DNA of 64,000 bases from Onthophagus taurus (Eukaryota > Arthropoda > Insecta > Coleoptera > Scarabaeidae): NCBI RefSeq assembly GCF_036711975.1, contig NC_091972.1:19783001-19847000 (forward strand). The letters run 5' to 3'. The stretch's first letter is position 1. Each line of letters starts with the position of its first letter. Positions 12,086 through 23,636 of the stretch are shown in pieces. The notes under the pieces are model-generated. The model worked only from the letters and a program-made list of their open reading frames with translations. It was not told where the DNA came from and ran no database searches. Position numbers and translations under genes: made by a program.

Positions 12086-12695
12086 ATCTTTGGATACTAT
12101 CATTTTCCTACTGGCTTTGACTGTTATCTGACATAGTTTTAAGGCAAAATTGGATAAACAAAACGTTGTATAAACAAATTTAATTTAATATTTATAATAT
12201 GATAAAATATACAGCGTGTTCCATTTAAAAAAATCTACATACTCTCCGTTACGCGAAAATGGAACATTCCGTATAAGTGAAAATAATTTTACGTAATAGA
12301 AAGTGGTGAGTCAAACAACTTTTGTATAAAGCATTTTTTCTTTCTCAAACGGTTTAGCAACTATTGTCCGCCGGGATACTACTAACTCACCCTGTATATT
12401 CAGAATTTAATAAGGAATAGGTTTTGTTACAACTATTTTTTGAAATTCCCGTTAAATATCGCTATATATAAATATAAAAGATAATATTTTTGAGGTTACG
12501 TTAATAATCATCACTCTAATCAAAAAACGTTTCAAATCATATTTGTTCAGAATTTAATAAGGAATAATTTTTGTTCAAATAACTTTTTGAAATTCCCATT
12601 ACATATCGTTGTATATAAATATAAAAAGTAATATTATAGGTTATGTTAATAATTATCGGTTGATACAAATTTTTTCAAATAGTGTTTGTTTCAAA

Positions 12696-13855
12696 TTGCA
12701 TCAGAAATATTTTTCGTTTGAAAATTTTTTCAAACTTTATTGAATGCCGTCATATATTGGCAATTTTATTATTTCCCTATGAAGTGCTACGTGTTTCTCG
12801 TTGTAACTACGACTTGATTGTTAGCTGAAACCGGGTCTGTAAAGTTATATTAAAAATAATAAAAATAAAGAAGCGATAGTACTTGTTTTCGATAGCAGTC
12901 AAACACTTTTTAATCTTTTAGCATATACACATCAATCATCGTTAAATCATCCAATAATAAAAAGGAAGTAATTTATCCTTAACTGATAAATAAATTGTAA
13001 ATTTGATTCATCAAAGTTGAGACGTAGTTCATGTGCTAACTTCGTGTAACCCCAACCGATTTGTTTTTGGGAAAAAATTCGGCGAGAAAAAAATTTAAAT
13101 AGTTACCTTAATGATTTTTCTTCGGAGTCAAAGTACGTTTAAGAAATCCTATTAATGTTTTCAAACAGCTTCATTTTACTCTCTCGAAAGCAAAGTACTA
13201 TTTACATATTTCGAATTACTTATCGCTTACTTCGCCTTAGGGTTATTTAACCAATTAATTTTTTTAATATTTAATCTAACATTTTTTATACTAACTCGAA
13301 CGTTGAATTTGTTTGAATAGAAAGAAATGTTTTAACACAACTTAAATGCAGTTAATATAATCTGTTTATGATGAAATATCTAACTAATGCAAAAATAATT
13401 ATGATAACGTCAGATCGTTGATTAATATTGTTTTAACAACTAATAGAACGTATAACAATGTTGTTTATATTAAAATGAGATTAACACCATATGGAGTTGT
13501 CCCTTTTGTCTAGGATGAATATTATCACTAATAAAATGACGTCGTAACATGTGTCAGTTATTAAGTTGCGACATTGATAAGAGTTTTACTATTGATACGA
13601 ACTAATAAAGTGTAATATAATAAATTGCATTTGTTTAATAATCCGGAAAATTTATTAACCTTGAAAATAGGAAAGAATTTTAATAACTATAGCATGCAAC
13701 TTTATCTATACCTATATGATTATCAAAAATTGAGGTATCTCTTTTGTGTGTTGATGCGATGTAAAGCCAAAGGATTAAATGATAACACTCGAGATCTTTT
13801 TTATGATACCTTATGTTATTTTTTGAGGTTTTACTAAAAATAATAGTATAATCAC
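12696..13855. other. Stretch without recognised features
   Basis: A+T-rich sequence. The longest ORF (near 13625-13837) is low-complexity and unlike any family I recognise, so I do not call it a gene. Confidence 0.4.
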
Positions 13856-13859
13856 TAAA

Positions 13860-14790
13860 TAGTAAAAAATCAATACTTTATTGTTTTGCTCAAATGCGTA
13901 GGGACGGGTTTAAAAAAAATCACAACAATGTTGTTTATAGAAAATAAGAAATTATTTATGGCACGCTATATCTTCATTAAACATGTTTTAAAATGCTTTT
14001 TATTTCATCATGATATCTCAATTCATTTTTGAGGTACAATTTTTTAAATTTCAAGTTTTAAAATATAAATAAAAAAGGAGAGTTAGGTTTAAAAAATCAT
14101 AAAAGTGATGTTTATAGAAAATAGGAAATTATTTATGGCGTGTTAAATCTTCATAAAATTTGCTTTAAAATGTTCTTTATTTCATGAAGATATCTCAATT
14201 CGTTCTTGAGATACGACTTTTTTAATTTCAAGTTTTAAAACATAAATAAAAGTGGAGAGTTGGGTTTAAAAAATCGTAACAATGACGTTTACATAAAATA
14301 ATAACTTTTTTATGGCCTGTTAAGTCTTCATCAAATTTGCTTTAAGATGCTCTTTATTTCATTGTGATATCTCAATTCGTTCTTGAGATACGATTTATTA
14401 AATTTCAACGTTTAATATATCAATAAAAAAGGAGAGTTAGGTTTAAAAAATCGTAAAAGTAATGTTTATAGAAAATAGGAGACTGTTTATAGCGTGTTAA
14501 ATCCTCATAAAATTTGCTTTAAAATGTTCTTTATTTCATGAAGATATCTCAATTCGTTCTTGAGATACGACTTTTTTAATTTCAAGTTTTAAAATATAAA
14601 TAAAAAAGGAAAGTTATGTTAAAAAAATAATAAAAGTGATGTTTATAGGAAATAGGAAATTATTTATCGCGTGTTAAATCTTCATAAAATTTGTTTTAAA
14701 ATGTTCTTTATTTCATGAAGATATCTCAATTCGTTCTTGAGATACGATTTATTAAATTTCATCTTTTAATATATAAATAAAAGTGGAAAG
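13860..14790. repeat. Satellite C (~179-bp tandem repeat), left part
   Basis: About five copies with TTTATAGAAAATAGGAAATT, TTTATGGCGTGTTAAATCTT, TTCATGAAGATATCTCAATT and CGTTCTTGAGATACGA. Unit starts fall near 13940, 14118, 14297, 14474 and 14650. The array stops abruptly where an RTE-like LINE begins and resumes at about 20186. Confidence 0.92.
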
Positions 14791-15961
14791 AAGTGTTTTA
14801 CGAGAGATTTGCAAACGGCGATGGAAAGAGCACAGAATAAGGTGAAGCATGTAAGAGATTGGAATGCTCGAACCGGATGGAAGGTGGATGAGGGATATCG
14901 ACCGTTGGGTTAATTTTGGGGATTAAAGATCAATGAGATATGCAATAAGTGACATTAAAGTCATTAGAAGAGCAGAGATAAACACAGATCACAGATTGCT
15001 CAATGCGGATATAACATTCACAACACCAAAATACACAAACCTGCATAAAACACAGTCGACTTAAGATCGAGGAGTTGGAGAAGACCGAAAAACAGGAAGA
15101 GTACCAAAGGAAGGTAACGGGTCACCTAATTATATGTATTGGAACAAAAAGGGAATAGACAAAACTGAAAAAAGTTAAGTATAATCAGAAACGAACAAGT
15201 TGATGGAACGGCACAGTAAAAGAACCAATGTAACAACCAATGTAGAACGCAACAAACTAAAGAAGAATATCACCGAAAACAAAATGAGGCAAAGGAAATT
15301 ATAAAGCAAGACAGGTTCCTGGGAGAGATTTGGCAAAAACATCGAAAAAGATTCGTAAAATCCAGGTAATCAGAAACAATTTTGGAATATGATCAAGATA
15401 TTGACAGGAAGCAAAAGAAAATAGACAAGGAACATCAAAGATCAAAACGGCGATCTAAAAACATGATATAAAGAAATATTAAGGACATGGAAAGAACATT
15501 ACCGCGCAAAATTTAAGGCAGAGGGAAGGATACAAACGCTACATGGAGGAGAGAGGAAGACGATGAGGTGGAAGATGAGGAAGGAATTGCGGAAGAGGAG
15601 ATAGGGATGCAAGAAGTAGAAGAGGCCCTAAAGACAATGAGAAAAAATGGAAAGGTGACGGGAATGGATAATATAGCTCCGGAGTTACTAAGCACGTATG
15701 GTGTAGGAAAACAATACTCAGTTTATGGGAAAATAATATTATTATTCCAATACGTAATAAGGGAGAAGTTATGAGAAAATTATAGAGCAGCATGCCTCTC
15801 TACTAGAAAAACGCCTAAGAAAGGAAGCAGAAAATAAATTGGAAGAGGAACAAGCGGCGGTACGACCCATCAGGCAGACACAAGACCACACCATTAGACA
15901 AACCCAATCAGAACATGAATAGATAAAAAAATAGAAGTAGATAAGGACCTAGCATTTAGAG

Positions 15962-17189
15962 CAGCGTTTCTCAACCTTTCAGTATTCGGGGCTCAATTTT
16001 CAATAATAATAAAATACGACGTATATTATACGTTGAAAATTTTGACCCTAATCCCCTTAGTGCAGCGTGTTGTTAGTGCCGTAGACTCTAGTCCTAGAGC
16101 CCTAATATAGAACTTAATTACAGACTTTCAAAATGACCGAGAATAGGTGAATTTATTGAATCTTGGCAATGTCGCTCCGCTACATCCCAACTTTCTACAA
16201 CGTGTTTATGAGTTAAAAGAGGAAATTACCATTTTTCTAGAAGAGGAAAACCGCCCGGAAAGTTTCGAGATGCTTTATTTGTGATGAAATTGTTAGTAGT
16301 TACTTGGTCGAGAAATTAAATACCCTGACTACAACTCCAAGGAGCAAACACACATATGTTGAATAGCAGTGATAAAGTTAGTGCTTTTTGTAAAAAGTTG
16401 GAGCTGTGGAGCAGAAATATGAAACAAAAAAAAACTAGAAATGTTTGCAAATGTGAATGAGTGTGTCAAAACATAAGATGAAGAAGAACAGTAGGTGATA
16501 GTTGTTATTGTAAGAATAGAAAGCCATGTTGGCACAGAATTTTAAAGAGAATTTTCTTGCTGAGGACAAATTGGTAGCAATATACGAGTGGATGAGTGGG
16601 AGAAGAAGAAATCTTCATAGTTTTTACTGCAAGCAACTCAACAGAGAATTAGTAATAAATCTCTTTGAATTTTGGACGGGAGTGGATGATACCTTTTCTC
16701 CACTGAAAACAAGATTTCGGATATAGTTGCCATTTTCCACATTCTACCTTTGCGAAGCCGGATTTTCTGCTGTGGCTGCTTTAAACATAAAATATATATA
16801 GGTCTCGACTGTATATAGATAAAGAACTGAGAGTGGCTATTTGTAATATAAAACCTTCTTTTGAAACCTTTGCTGTGCGAGACAGGCCCAAGGGAGTCAC
16901 TAATAATTATTATTAAAGCTACTTTTAATTTAGTACTGATGAGTTTATTATTAGTTTCATTTAGCATTTGACAGTACCTACTGATACAATCATGGTTCTA
17001 ATAATTAAATAGTATATTAGTTTAAACGTGTACTATACTTACTAAATCTTTTGTAATGTCAGAATGAGCATTATTTTGCTTTTCTTTCTGTGAATTAAAT
17101 TTTTATTAGTAATTGTCATTTCTTTTTTCATTTTGATGTGCTGGCGCCCCCCACGTAGAGTTATGGCGCCCTCCTAGGGGCGCCATAGT
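15962..17189 (+). pseudogene. Decayed hAT transposase (ZBED5-like) with element ends
   Basis: It begins CAGCGTTTCTCAACC, a typical hAT terminus, preceded by ATTTAGAG. It ends before ATTTGTGG, a 6/8 match and so a plausible aged 8-bp target duplication. The C-terminal dimerisation region is readable near 16660-16900: LCEAGFSAVAAL, then a segment like the family's IKPSF and a QAQGSH-type end. Stops and frameshifts are frequent. The right terminal repeat is altered or lost. It splits the RT of the RTE-like LINE. Confidence 0.7.
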
Positions 17190-18107
17190 ATTTGTGGACT
17201 TAATAGCAGCTTTAGGTATAGTAGCAAAAGATGACATATGGAAATCTTACGAGCGTGACATATAAACAAAAAGTTACGAAGATCAATCGAAAGTGTATAT
17301 AGTAAGGTAAAAGAGCGCGCCAGGCTAAATAGAGAAATATCCGAAAACTTTAATATGGAAAATGGGTATGAAACAGGGGGAAAGCCTGAGTCCACAACTA
17401 TTTGTGATTTTTATGGATCAAATAATTAAGACATATAAAACAAGAACAAGATCTTCCACAATAGGTTATTATAAATTAACACCAATGAAAACCTTTAACC
17501 TAGTGTATGCAAACGATATAATGCTGATAGAAAGTACGAAAACAGAACTATAAAGAAAAATTGCTACCTGGAAAACCTGTTTAGAAAAAAGAGGGGTGCA
17601 AGTAAATATAGGGAAAGCCAAGATTATGCATATAACTAAAGAGGAAAAGGATAAATACATAAATATAATGATAAGTGGGAAGAGATTGGATATTGTGGAT
17701 AAATTTGAATACTTGGGCACCATTATTACTGAGAATGGAACAATAGACAGAGAAATATAAAAAGAATACAAAAAACAAGTAATGTATATTACCAAATGAA
17801 TAACACAGTTGTGGGCAAGAAGAAAGTAGGAACAAATACAAAATTAAGAATTTCTAAAACTATATATATGGTGTCCCTGAACTCTACGTCGGGGTCGGTG
17901 TATATACAGGACACCGACCCTCACATATGAGCTGAAACATGGCTGATGAGAGATAAACACAAATCAAAAATAACAGCAGCTGAAATGAAATCTTTAAGAA
18001 AGATTGCGGGAAAAACAAAAATGGATCGAATTAGAAACAAAACTATAAAAGACGATTTAGAACAAATACTGGTAAGTGAAATAGAAAACAAACAGCTGAG
18101 CTGGTAT

Positions 18108-19924
18108 TATTATTATTATTGCTGCCGGGCTGAGGGAAGCGGCCCCTCTCGTTATTGCGACCTATAAGATCTATTGTAACTTTAGCCCTCCAAAGGTTTA
18201 GCGCAAATGTAGGTCCTTGATGAACCTTAGTATTGTCATCAGGTCTTGAACTTTTATGTCGGTAGGTGTCAAGGGAGTTTTACCGAAAATGTTGTTCAGC
18301 AGTTTCTGACTCGTCTTTGCATAGTTGACAAGTTTGATTCTCAGCTTGTCCAATATGGAACAGGTGGTATTTTAGGGGCGCATGGCCGGTCAGGTAACCT
18401 AAGAGTGTCCTTAGATCCCCTTTGCTGAGGTATAAAACCTCTTTTGTTTTGTTTTGCGGCGGAGTTATCATGCTCTTCGTTTGTCTGTGACCTGGAAGTT
18501 CTTTCCAGCGTAAGAATACCTTTGAGACCTCCCAATTGTTGATTATTTGTTTTAGGTGACGTTTTTGTAGTTCACAGCCAGGTTGGGGTCCAATGAAGGG
18601 CGTGTTCGCTGCCTCTTTGGCCAGTGCCTTCAATGTTGCTGTGACCTGGAACCCACCATAGGGTAACATCATTGCCCCTAGCGAGTTCTATCAGGTTGCT
18701 GGTACATTCTCTGATCAGTGCGGAGTCACACGTGTAGGACTTAATTGCTTTTAAGGCGGCCCGACTGTCTGTGAAAATGTTAAGGATGCGCCTTTCTTTC
18801 TGGAAAATTGTTATGTCCGAGTTGAGGGGCAGTTTAATGTGGCTATTTGGTCGACTGATGCCCATGCCTACTCCGGATCTACTGTCTTTGAAGCATCGGT
18901 GTACCAGGCTAGGGCTCCTCTTTTTAGTTGAGGCCCTCCCTTCGCCCAATCAACTCTGCTTATAAATATGACCTTATACGGCTGGTTGAAATTGTATTCT
19001 GTCGGTATAAGGTCCGTTTTAATTTCAATCAGGTGATTTAGACATGGGTTCTTGAAGATTTCGAGGTGTCCTCTGAGGTTGCCCTGCATCAACTTGAGTT
19101 AAGAAACTATTTTCAGTGATAAGGCACTTGAAGTTGCCTCCTTTTGTATATATAAATGGAGCGATGTGAGACCGAGTAGGGCTTCCAAAGCAGCCGTCGG
19201 ACAGGATCTCATTACACCCGTTATGTTAAGTCATGGTAATCGCTGGATTTGTGTCAGCTGTTGTTGTGCTGTCTTATGTTTCGTTTTTGGCCACCAAATC
19301 AATGAAGCGTAGGCGACCATGGGTCTGATTATGGCTACGTAGGCCCAATGAGCCGTTGTTGCTGTGGTTTAAGACCCCAGTTCCTTCCTAGGAGCCTGCG
19401 GCAAATCTGGTTTGCCATGATGGCCTTTTTCCTCACCTTATCTAAGTGAGTTCCAGTTTAGTTTACTGTCTAGTATTACCCTTAGGTATTTAACTTCTGT
19501 TTTGAGGTTAATAGTTCTGCTTTCAATGAAGGGTGCTTTTATTTGTAGCTTCCTTCTTCGAGTGAAAGGGACTATTTCGATTTTATTGGGATTGCCTATT
19601 GCTTCTATACCAAGTACTGGTGAGTAGTAGGGCTTTCTGCATTAGTTGAGTTATGATTGTGTCATATTTACCTCGGATTGTTACCAGGTCATCCGCATAC
19701 CCTTGAATCTTAAATCCGTTTTTAGTTAGGGTGTTCATCAAGTCATCAATTACCAGGCACCATCATAGAGGTGATAGCACTCCCCCTCGGGGACTCCTCT
19801 TAGTGCCTTTATAGTCAGCGACTCGCCTTCCAGCCTGGCTGTTATCTGCAGAGTTTTCATCATGGCTATACACCACTTGATCTTTTACATTTAGAGCCTT
19901 CTCTATGTAATCATAGGAGGTGTT
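18108..19924 (-). mobile_element. 5'-truncated R1-like LINE with RNase H, 12-bp target duplication
   Basis: Transcribed leftward. Going down in coordinate one reads an RT segment with GYADDLVTIRGKYD (near 19700), the thumb region, an RNase H domain with FTDSRAALKAI and LWWVPGHSNIEG (18650-18780), and a C-terminal zinc motif CQLCKDESETAEQH (near 18300). Its 3' end is an AATAAT-type tail at 18108. CTGAGCTGGTAT occurs at 18096-18107 and again at 19925-19936, an exact 12-bp duplication of RTE-LINE sequence. Stops and frameshifts make it a dead copy. An RNase H domain points to the R1/LOA/I group. Confidence 0.85.
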
Positions 19925-20185
19925 CTGAGCTGGTATGGACACCTAATCAGAATGCCAGAAGAGAGAATTCCCAGGAGAGTAATGGAATATGGGAATAGTT
20001 GGAAAACGAAGGAAAGGCAGGCCAAGGATAAAATGGGAGGATAGAGTGGAGGAGATAGTGCACAGGAGAGGAGGAAGTGTGCAGGAAGTGAAGAATATGG
20101 CATGGAACAGACATAGTTTTAGAAGATGGATAAAGGATCCCACCAACACCCCAACACTGTGATGGCATCTAGGGGAAATGAGTTG

Positions 20186-20410
20186 GGTTTAAAAAATCAT
20201 AACAATGACATTTATAGAAAATAAATTATTTATGGCACTCTATATCTTCATTAAATTTAGATTTCATCGTGATATCTCAGTTCGTTCTTGAGATACGATT
20301 ATTTAAATTTCAAGTTGGATTTAAACAATCATAAAAATTGTATTTATAGAAAATAACAAGCATATTAAATCTTCATCTAATTTAACTTCAAAAGGCATCA
20401 TATCTCAATT
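20186..20410. repeat. Satellite C, right remnant
   Basis: A little over one diverged unit continuing the array of 13860-14790: TTTATAGAAAATAAATTATT, TTTATGGCAC and TTCGTTCTTGAGATACGA. It ends about 75 bp before NPF exon 2. Confidence 0.85.
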
Positions 20411-20496
20411 TTATCCTTTAATGTGAATTTTTAATTTTTTGTTCAATTTATTACATTTAATTCATAACATTTTCTTCCTTTTCTAGATTTCTAAAC

Positions 20497-20922
20497 ATGT
20501 TTATGGCTAAAACATTAGCAACCGGAGCTATGATAATGGTCATTTTGACCATAACTCAATACGCTTTCGGCGATGTTCCCATTCGTCCACCGAGACCAAA
20601 CAAGTTCACAGACGACGCCCAAGTTAGAGAGTACATGAAAAATTTGAGAACGTTTTTGGATAAAGGAGCAATTAGGTATAAAATATAATCTTATACATTA
20701 ATTTAGAAATAATTTATTTCCTTTTTTCCAAGATATGGCAAAAGGAATACTTATTCATCAATTGACTCTCAAAATGTAGAGGAACCCAGTGAAGATTTTG
20801 CTTTAATTAAAGAATACCCTGATCCTTCTGTACAACATCTCGATGAACATCGTTCTTATCCGGAGTGGTTTAAACAAGCAAGTTCACGATTAAATAAAGC
20901 CAATAAAGCAATGTGGTATTAA
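20497..20922 (+). CDS. NPF: Neuropeptide F-like (NPY family) precursor, RYamide type
   Basis: Two coding exons, 20497-20675 and 20733-20922, joined by a 57-bp GT..AG intron, give 122 residues. Residues 1-25 are a signal peptide. Residues 26-61 form a predicted 36-residue hormone starting DVPIRPPRPNKF and ending GAIRY. It is followed by Gly62 (amide donor) and Lys63-Arg64 (convertase site), then a 58-residue C-terminal peptide. A proline-rich N-terminus, an amphipathic helix (VREYMKNLRTFL) and an amidated RY end are NPY/NPF features, and 36 residues is the NPY length. The intron splits the Arg35 codon after its second base, a position known to be conserved in this family. Insect NPF usually ends RxRFamide, so the AIRY end is divergent. 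The acceptor at 20486 lies just before the ATG, so a non-coding first exon exists upstream. AATAAA signals start at 21111. Confidence 0.85.
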
Positions 20923-21110
20923 AAAAGCTATAAATAAGCGTGTATTTCTTTAATTTATTTTGGATGATTCATTCGAAAGCAACATCGAATTAAAAAATAA
21001 TAAATAAGAAGAGGGAGAAATCTTAAGATAAAATTTTAGTTTCAATAATAGTCGAAAATGTTTTTAATTTGTTTTAATGTTGTTTTAGTTATAGAATATT
21101 ATACTGATGT

Positions 21111-21130
21111 AATAAAAATAAAATAAATAA
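21111..21130 (+). terminator. Polyadenylation signals of the NPF-like gene
   Basis: Overlapping AATAAA hexamers begin at 21111 and 21122, about 190 bp after the NPF stop codon. They fit a short 3'UTR that ends just before the convergent CBM14 gene. Confidence 0.6.
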
Positions 21131-21239
21131 AATGTAATTATAAAGTAATTATTATTCTTTGTTATGCTGATTTATTCAGAATTTATCAAGAAACTTTTAG
21201 CTTATAGCATTATAATAAACTTAAATGGAATAGTTTTTT

Positions 21240-21974
21240 TCATTTTTGTACACATCCTGAAGCAGTTGGATAATCACAAACGTTAAGTTTTGTGTTAAAA
21301 TATAAACCGGGACTGCAATACATTAAAATTTTTCTTCCCCAATCACACTGATAGTATAAGGTGCAATATTTTTCATGGGGTAAATACTCGGAAAGAATTC
21401 CGTTTGTTTCGGGGCAATTTAATTCTTCAACTTCTGGTTCTTCAACTTCGGGGTCTTCAACATCCGGTTGTTGTTTTAACCCACACTCAACATTAACGGG
21501 GTAATCGCAAACGTTAAGTTTGGGATTAAAATATAAACCAGATGGACAACTCATTAAAATTTTGTTTCCCCAATCGCATTCATAGAATTGGCTACAATCG
21601 GTTTCGTGAGGTAAATAAGCGGCTAACGGCCCGTTAGTTTCTGGGCAGGTTGATTCAATAACTTCCGGTTCATCAATGTCTGGTATTTCTTCATCTTTAA
21701 TGCATTCAACGTTATCGGGGTAATCGCAAACGTTTAATTTAGTGTTGAAATATAAACCAGCAGGGCAATTAAACAAAACTTTTTGCCCCCAATTGCATTC
21801 GTAGAATTGGTTGCAATTGGTTTCGTGTCTTAAATAAGCGGCGAAAGCTCCGTTGGTTTCTGGACAAACTAATTAAAAAATTAATTATTATTTAATAAAA
21901 TTTAAATCGAAATTTCACTTACCATCTGCAGTCGAAACTGCTAAAACACACAAAAAGATTATTTTAAAAAACAT
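21240..21974 (-). CDS. Secreted three-domain chitin-binding (CBM14) peritrophin-like protein
   Basis: Exons 21974-21923 and 21868-21240 give 226 residues. Residues 1-16 are a signal peptide. Three CBM14/ChtBD2 domains lie at 19-73, 92-146 and 169-223, each with six cysteines spaced C-x16-C-x5-C-x9-C-x12-C-x7-C. Each has the aromatic signature FYEC(N/D)WG or YYQCDWG and the GLYFN.KLNVCDYP motif. Glu/Pro/Asp-rich linkers separate the domains. The family binds chitin extracellularly, in the peritrophic matrix or cuticle; three domains also recall CPAP3 proteins, but the linkers are longer and acidic. The intron is phase 1 and follows the signal peptide. TATATAAA lies at 22032-22039 on this strand. 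The gene converges on NPF. Confidence 0.92.
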
Positions 21975-22039
21975 TTTTTTGTGATCGCTGGATTTTAGAT
22001 TATGATGATTTTTACACGATTATCGGTTGTATTTATATA

Positions 22040-22984
22040 AACCGGCGAGTCTTCTTCCCCAAACAAATCATCGATAAATCGGACATATTGCTACTTCATT
22101 TAAGATAAATAAAAATACAAGATTAATTAGATTTAATCAGGCTATTCAAAGAATTTAAGTAATCGATGATTGGGATAAGTTCGAACACATTAAATATTTA
22201 AATCGAGATTTGACGCATATTAATCTCAGTTAATGTTTAATGTTTACGTTTTAATAAGAATGACAAATCGAAAGATAAAGGAGGTAAAAATAACAAGATA
22301 TGATTTTGTAATTTAATTTAAAAACACTTGTGCGATACCGGATGTAACAGATTTTTATCAAAGATTGAATTTATCGTTATTGATTTACAGGTATTTCTTT
22401 GAATATTAACAAGGTTGACGTTGAGAAAATCATGTTAAAATAAGTACTTAAAAAAAACAAGGAAACATTGATGAATACTATTTTGACAAGAAAAATGAAT
22501 TTGATGATATAAATTGAATCGGACCATTTCACAACAATTCTGGGAATACTCAAAAAAGTTTGGGAGATATTATTAATTTTACACGTTAACTTATTAACAC
22601 AATATTGAGAGAGTTGTTGAAATACTTTTGAAATTAATCGTTTTTTAATTAAGATTAGAAAAAAGATTTAAAAGAATTTAAGAAATTTATTAGATATTAA
22701 TAAGAAAAAAAACAATTTTGATTTAGAATACTCTTATTTATTTTAGTCGCTCATCAATCATATTTCGTAGTGGGACTTTTTCATGTGATTTTTTCACCAT
22801 GATATGGCTTTCTGTGACGTCAAGAGGCATTAGAAAACGTGATCGGGATCTCTTATCATGAATTTAAGGCTACTCATTTTACTCTCAATTTTATAGATAA
22901 TTACATCATAGATGAAGCAATACATTTATAACAAACAGCATCTTGTGAAGATCTCGTTTTAAAATTGAGCTGTTATTAGTTTTA
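22040..22984. other. Intergenic stretch, no gene recognised
   Basis: A+T-rich. Bases 22970-22984 (CTGTTATTAGTTTTA) are the left target duplication of PLE-A. Nothing else could be supported. Confidence 0.45.
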
Positions 22985-23084
22985 CAGCAAGTATCATCGA
23001 CCACAACGTGAGCAGTAAATAGAAAAAATTAATTAATCGGATTTTCGGTCAGCAGGATTAAAAGTAAAACAACTTTTTTAAAAT

Positions 23085-23135
23085 AGCTAATATTTCGATT
23101 GTTGATTACAATCTTCTTCAGAGCATTTTATTGCT
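23085..23135 (-). ncRNA. Hammerhead-like motif in left PLE-A end
   Basis: On the minus strand: CTGAAGA, one extra A, a 5-bp stem GATTG/CAATC, then GAAA and an ATA/TAT arm. Stem I is not convincing, so it is probably an inactive hammerhead relic. Hammerhead ribozymes are known in Penelope-like termini. Confidence 0.45.
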
Positions 23136-23636
23136 AAAAGATTTTTTAATGAAAAAACGTAAGTCAAGCAACAATATTTAAGAAGCAAAAAATATAACTT
23201 ACTTGTAACTCGAAGTCTCAAAATTCGTCAAAAATAAATTGATCAAAAATTTGTTAAAATTCAAAAACAACCGACATTGAGTAATGAACCATTAAAAACA
23301 CGAAAAAACTCAATAATAAAAAGTAGAATAAGTTGACTCAAGACGCAGTGAGAACACCAATCCAAAAATTCAAGATGTACAATGTAAAACAAAAATTCAT
23401 CAAACATATGAACATAAAGCAAATAATAAGTTTAATTTATAAAGAATTTTTAAAATTTTATCTTTACTTAATTTAACTCTAATTAATTAATATAAATCTA
23501 ATTAAAAAACTAAAAAAAACATATCTGGAGAAAGTTGACATGTTATTAGGACTAAAACCTTGTTAGTTGGGTGAATTATTGTGGTTAAACCTATCTAAGG
23601 CAAACAAATAAGCATAAATGTTGCTAAGGTTCTGAG

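Larger units (their letters stand above)
8342..12394. mobile_element. TIR element 2 (~4.05 kb) carrying a satellite array
   Basis: Inverted termini of roughly 200 bp begin CAGGGTGAGTTA and share GTATCCCGGCGGAC, TATACAAAAGTTGTTTG, ACTTTCTATTACGTAAAATT and TGTTCCATTT. TATA flanks both ends (8338-8341 and 12395-12398). No transposase ORF is visible. The interior holds a second inverted-repeat element (about 8654-9849) and a ~175-bp satellite (10019-11937) bordered by ~150-bp direct repeats. Confidence 0.82.
6600..12695. repeat. ~150-bp interspersed tandem repeat interrupted by TIR elements
   Basis: Units contain 'CAGAATTTAATAAGGAATA', a GGTTATGTTAATAATTATC segment and 'AATCAAAAAATATTTCAAAT'. 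Pieces are seen near 6600-6700, 7172-7245 continued at 8270-8341, then 12395-12545 and 12545-12690. The pieces rejoin if the two TIR elements at 7246-8265 and 8342-12394 are removed, so the repeat predates both insertions. Confidence 0.75.
14791..20185 (+). mobile_element. RTE-like LINE inserted in satellite C, itself interrupted twice
   Basis: Decayed + strand fragments run in order. They are an endonuclease tail near 14800-15060 (a TDHRLL-type motif), an RT start at 15568-15770 (EVEEALKTMRKNGK.TGMD.IAPELL), and an RT core at 17362-17760 with MKQGESLSPQLF, YANDI in place of YADD, and FEYLGTIITENG. The C-terminal part is at 17940-18100 and continues at 19937-20170. Many stops and frameshifts. 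The frame continues across the hAT (15962-17189) and the R1-like insert (18108-19924). Satellite C resumes directly after it. Confidence 0.8.

Noticed and set aside
13625-13837. 70-residue + strand ORF
   Set aside because: Low-complexity, no family resemblance, no promoter or splice support seen.
15513-15793. Minus-strand ORFs rich in Ser, Pro and Leu
   Set aside because: Antisense shadows of the RTE-like LINE RT fragment at 15568-15774.
17469-17841. Minus-strand ORFs of 86 and 108 residues
   Set aside because: Antisense to the RTE RT core on the + strand, which carries recognisable motifs.
18246-18965. Plus-strand ORFs of 60-64 residues
   Set aside because: Antisense to the RNase H region of the R1-like LINE.
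19903-20168. Three overlapping minus-strand ORFs
   Set aside because: Antisense to the 3' coding end of the RTE-like LINE.
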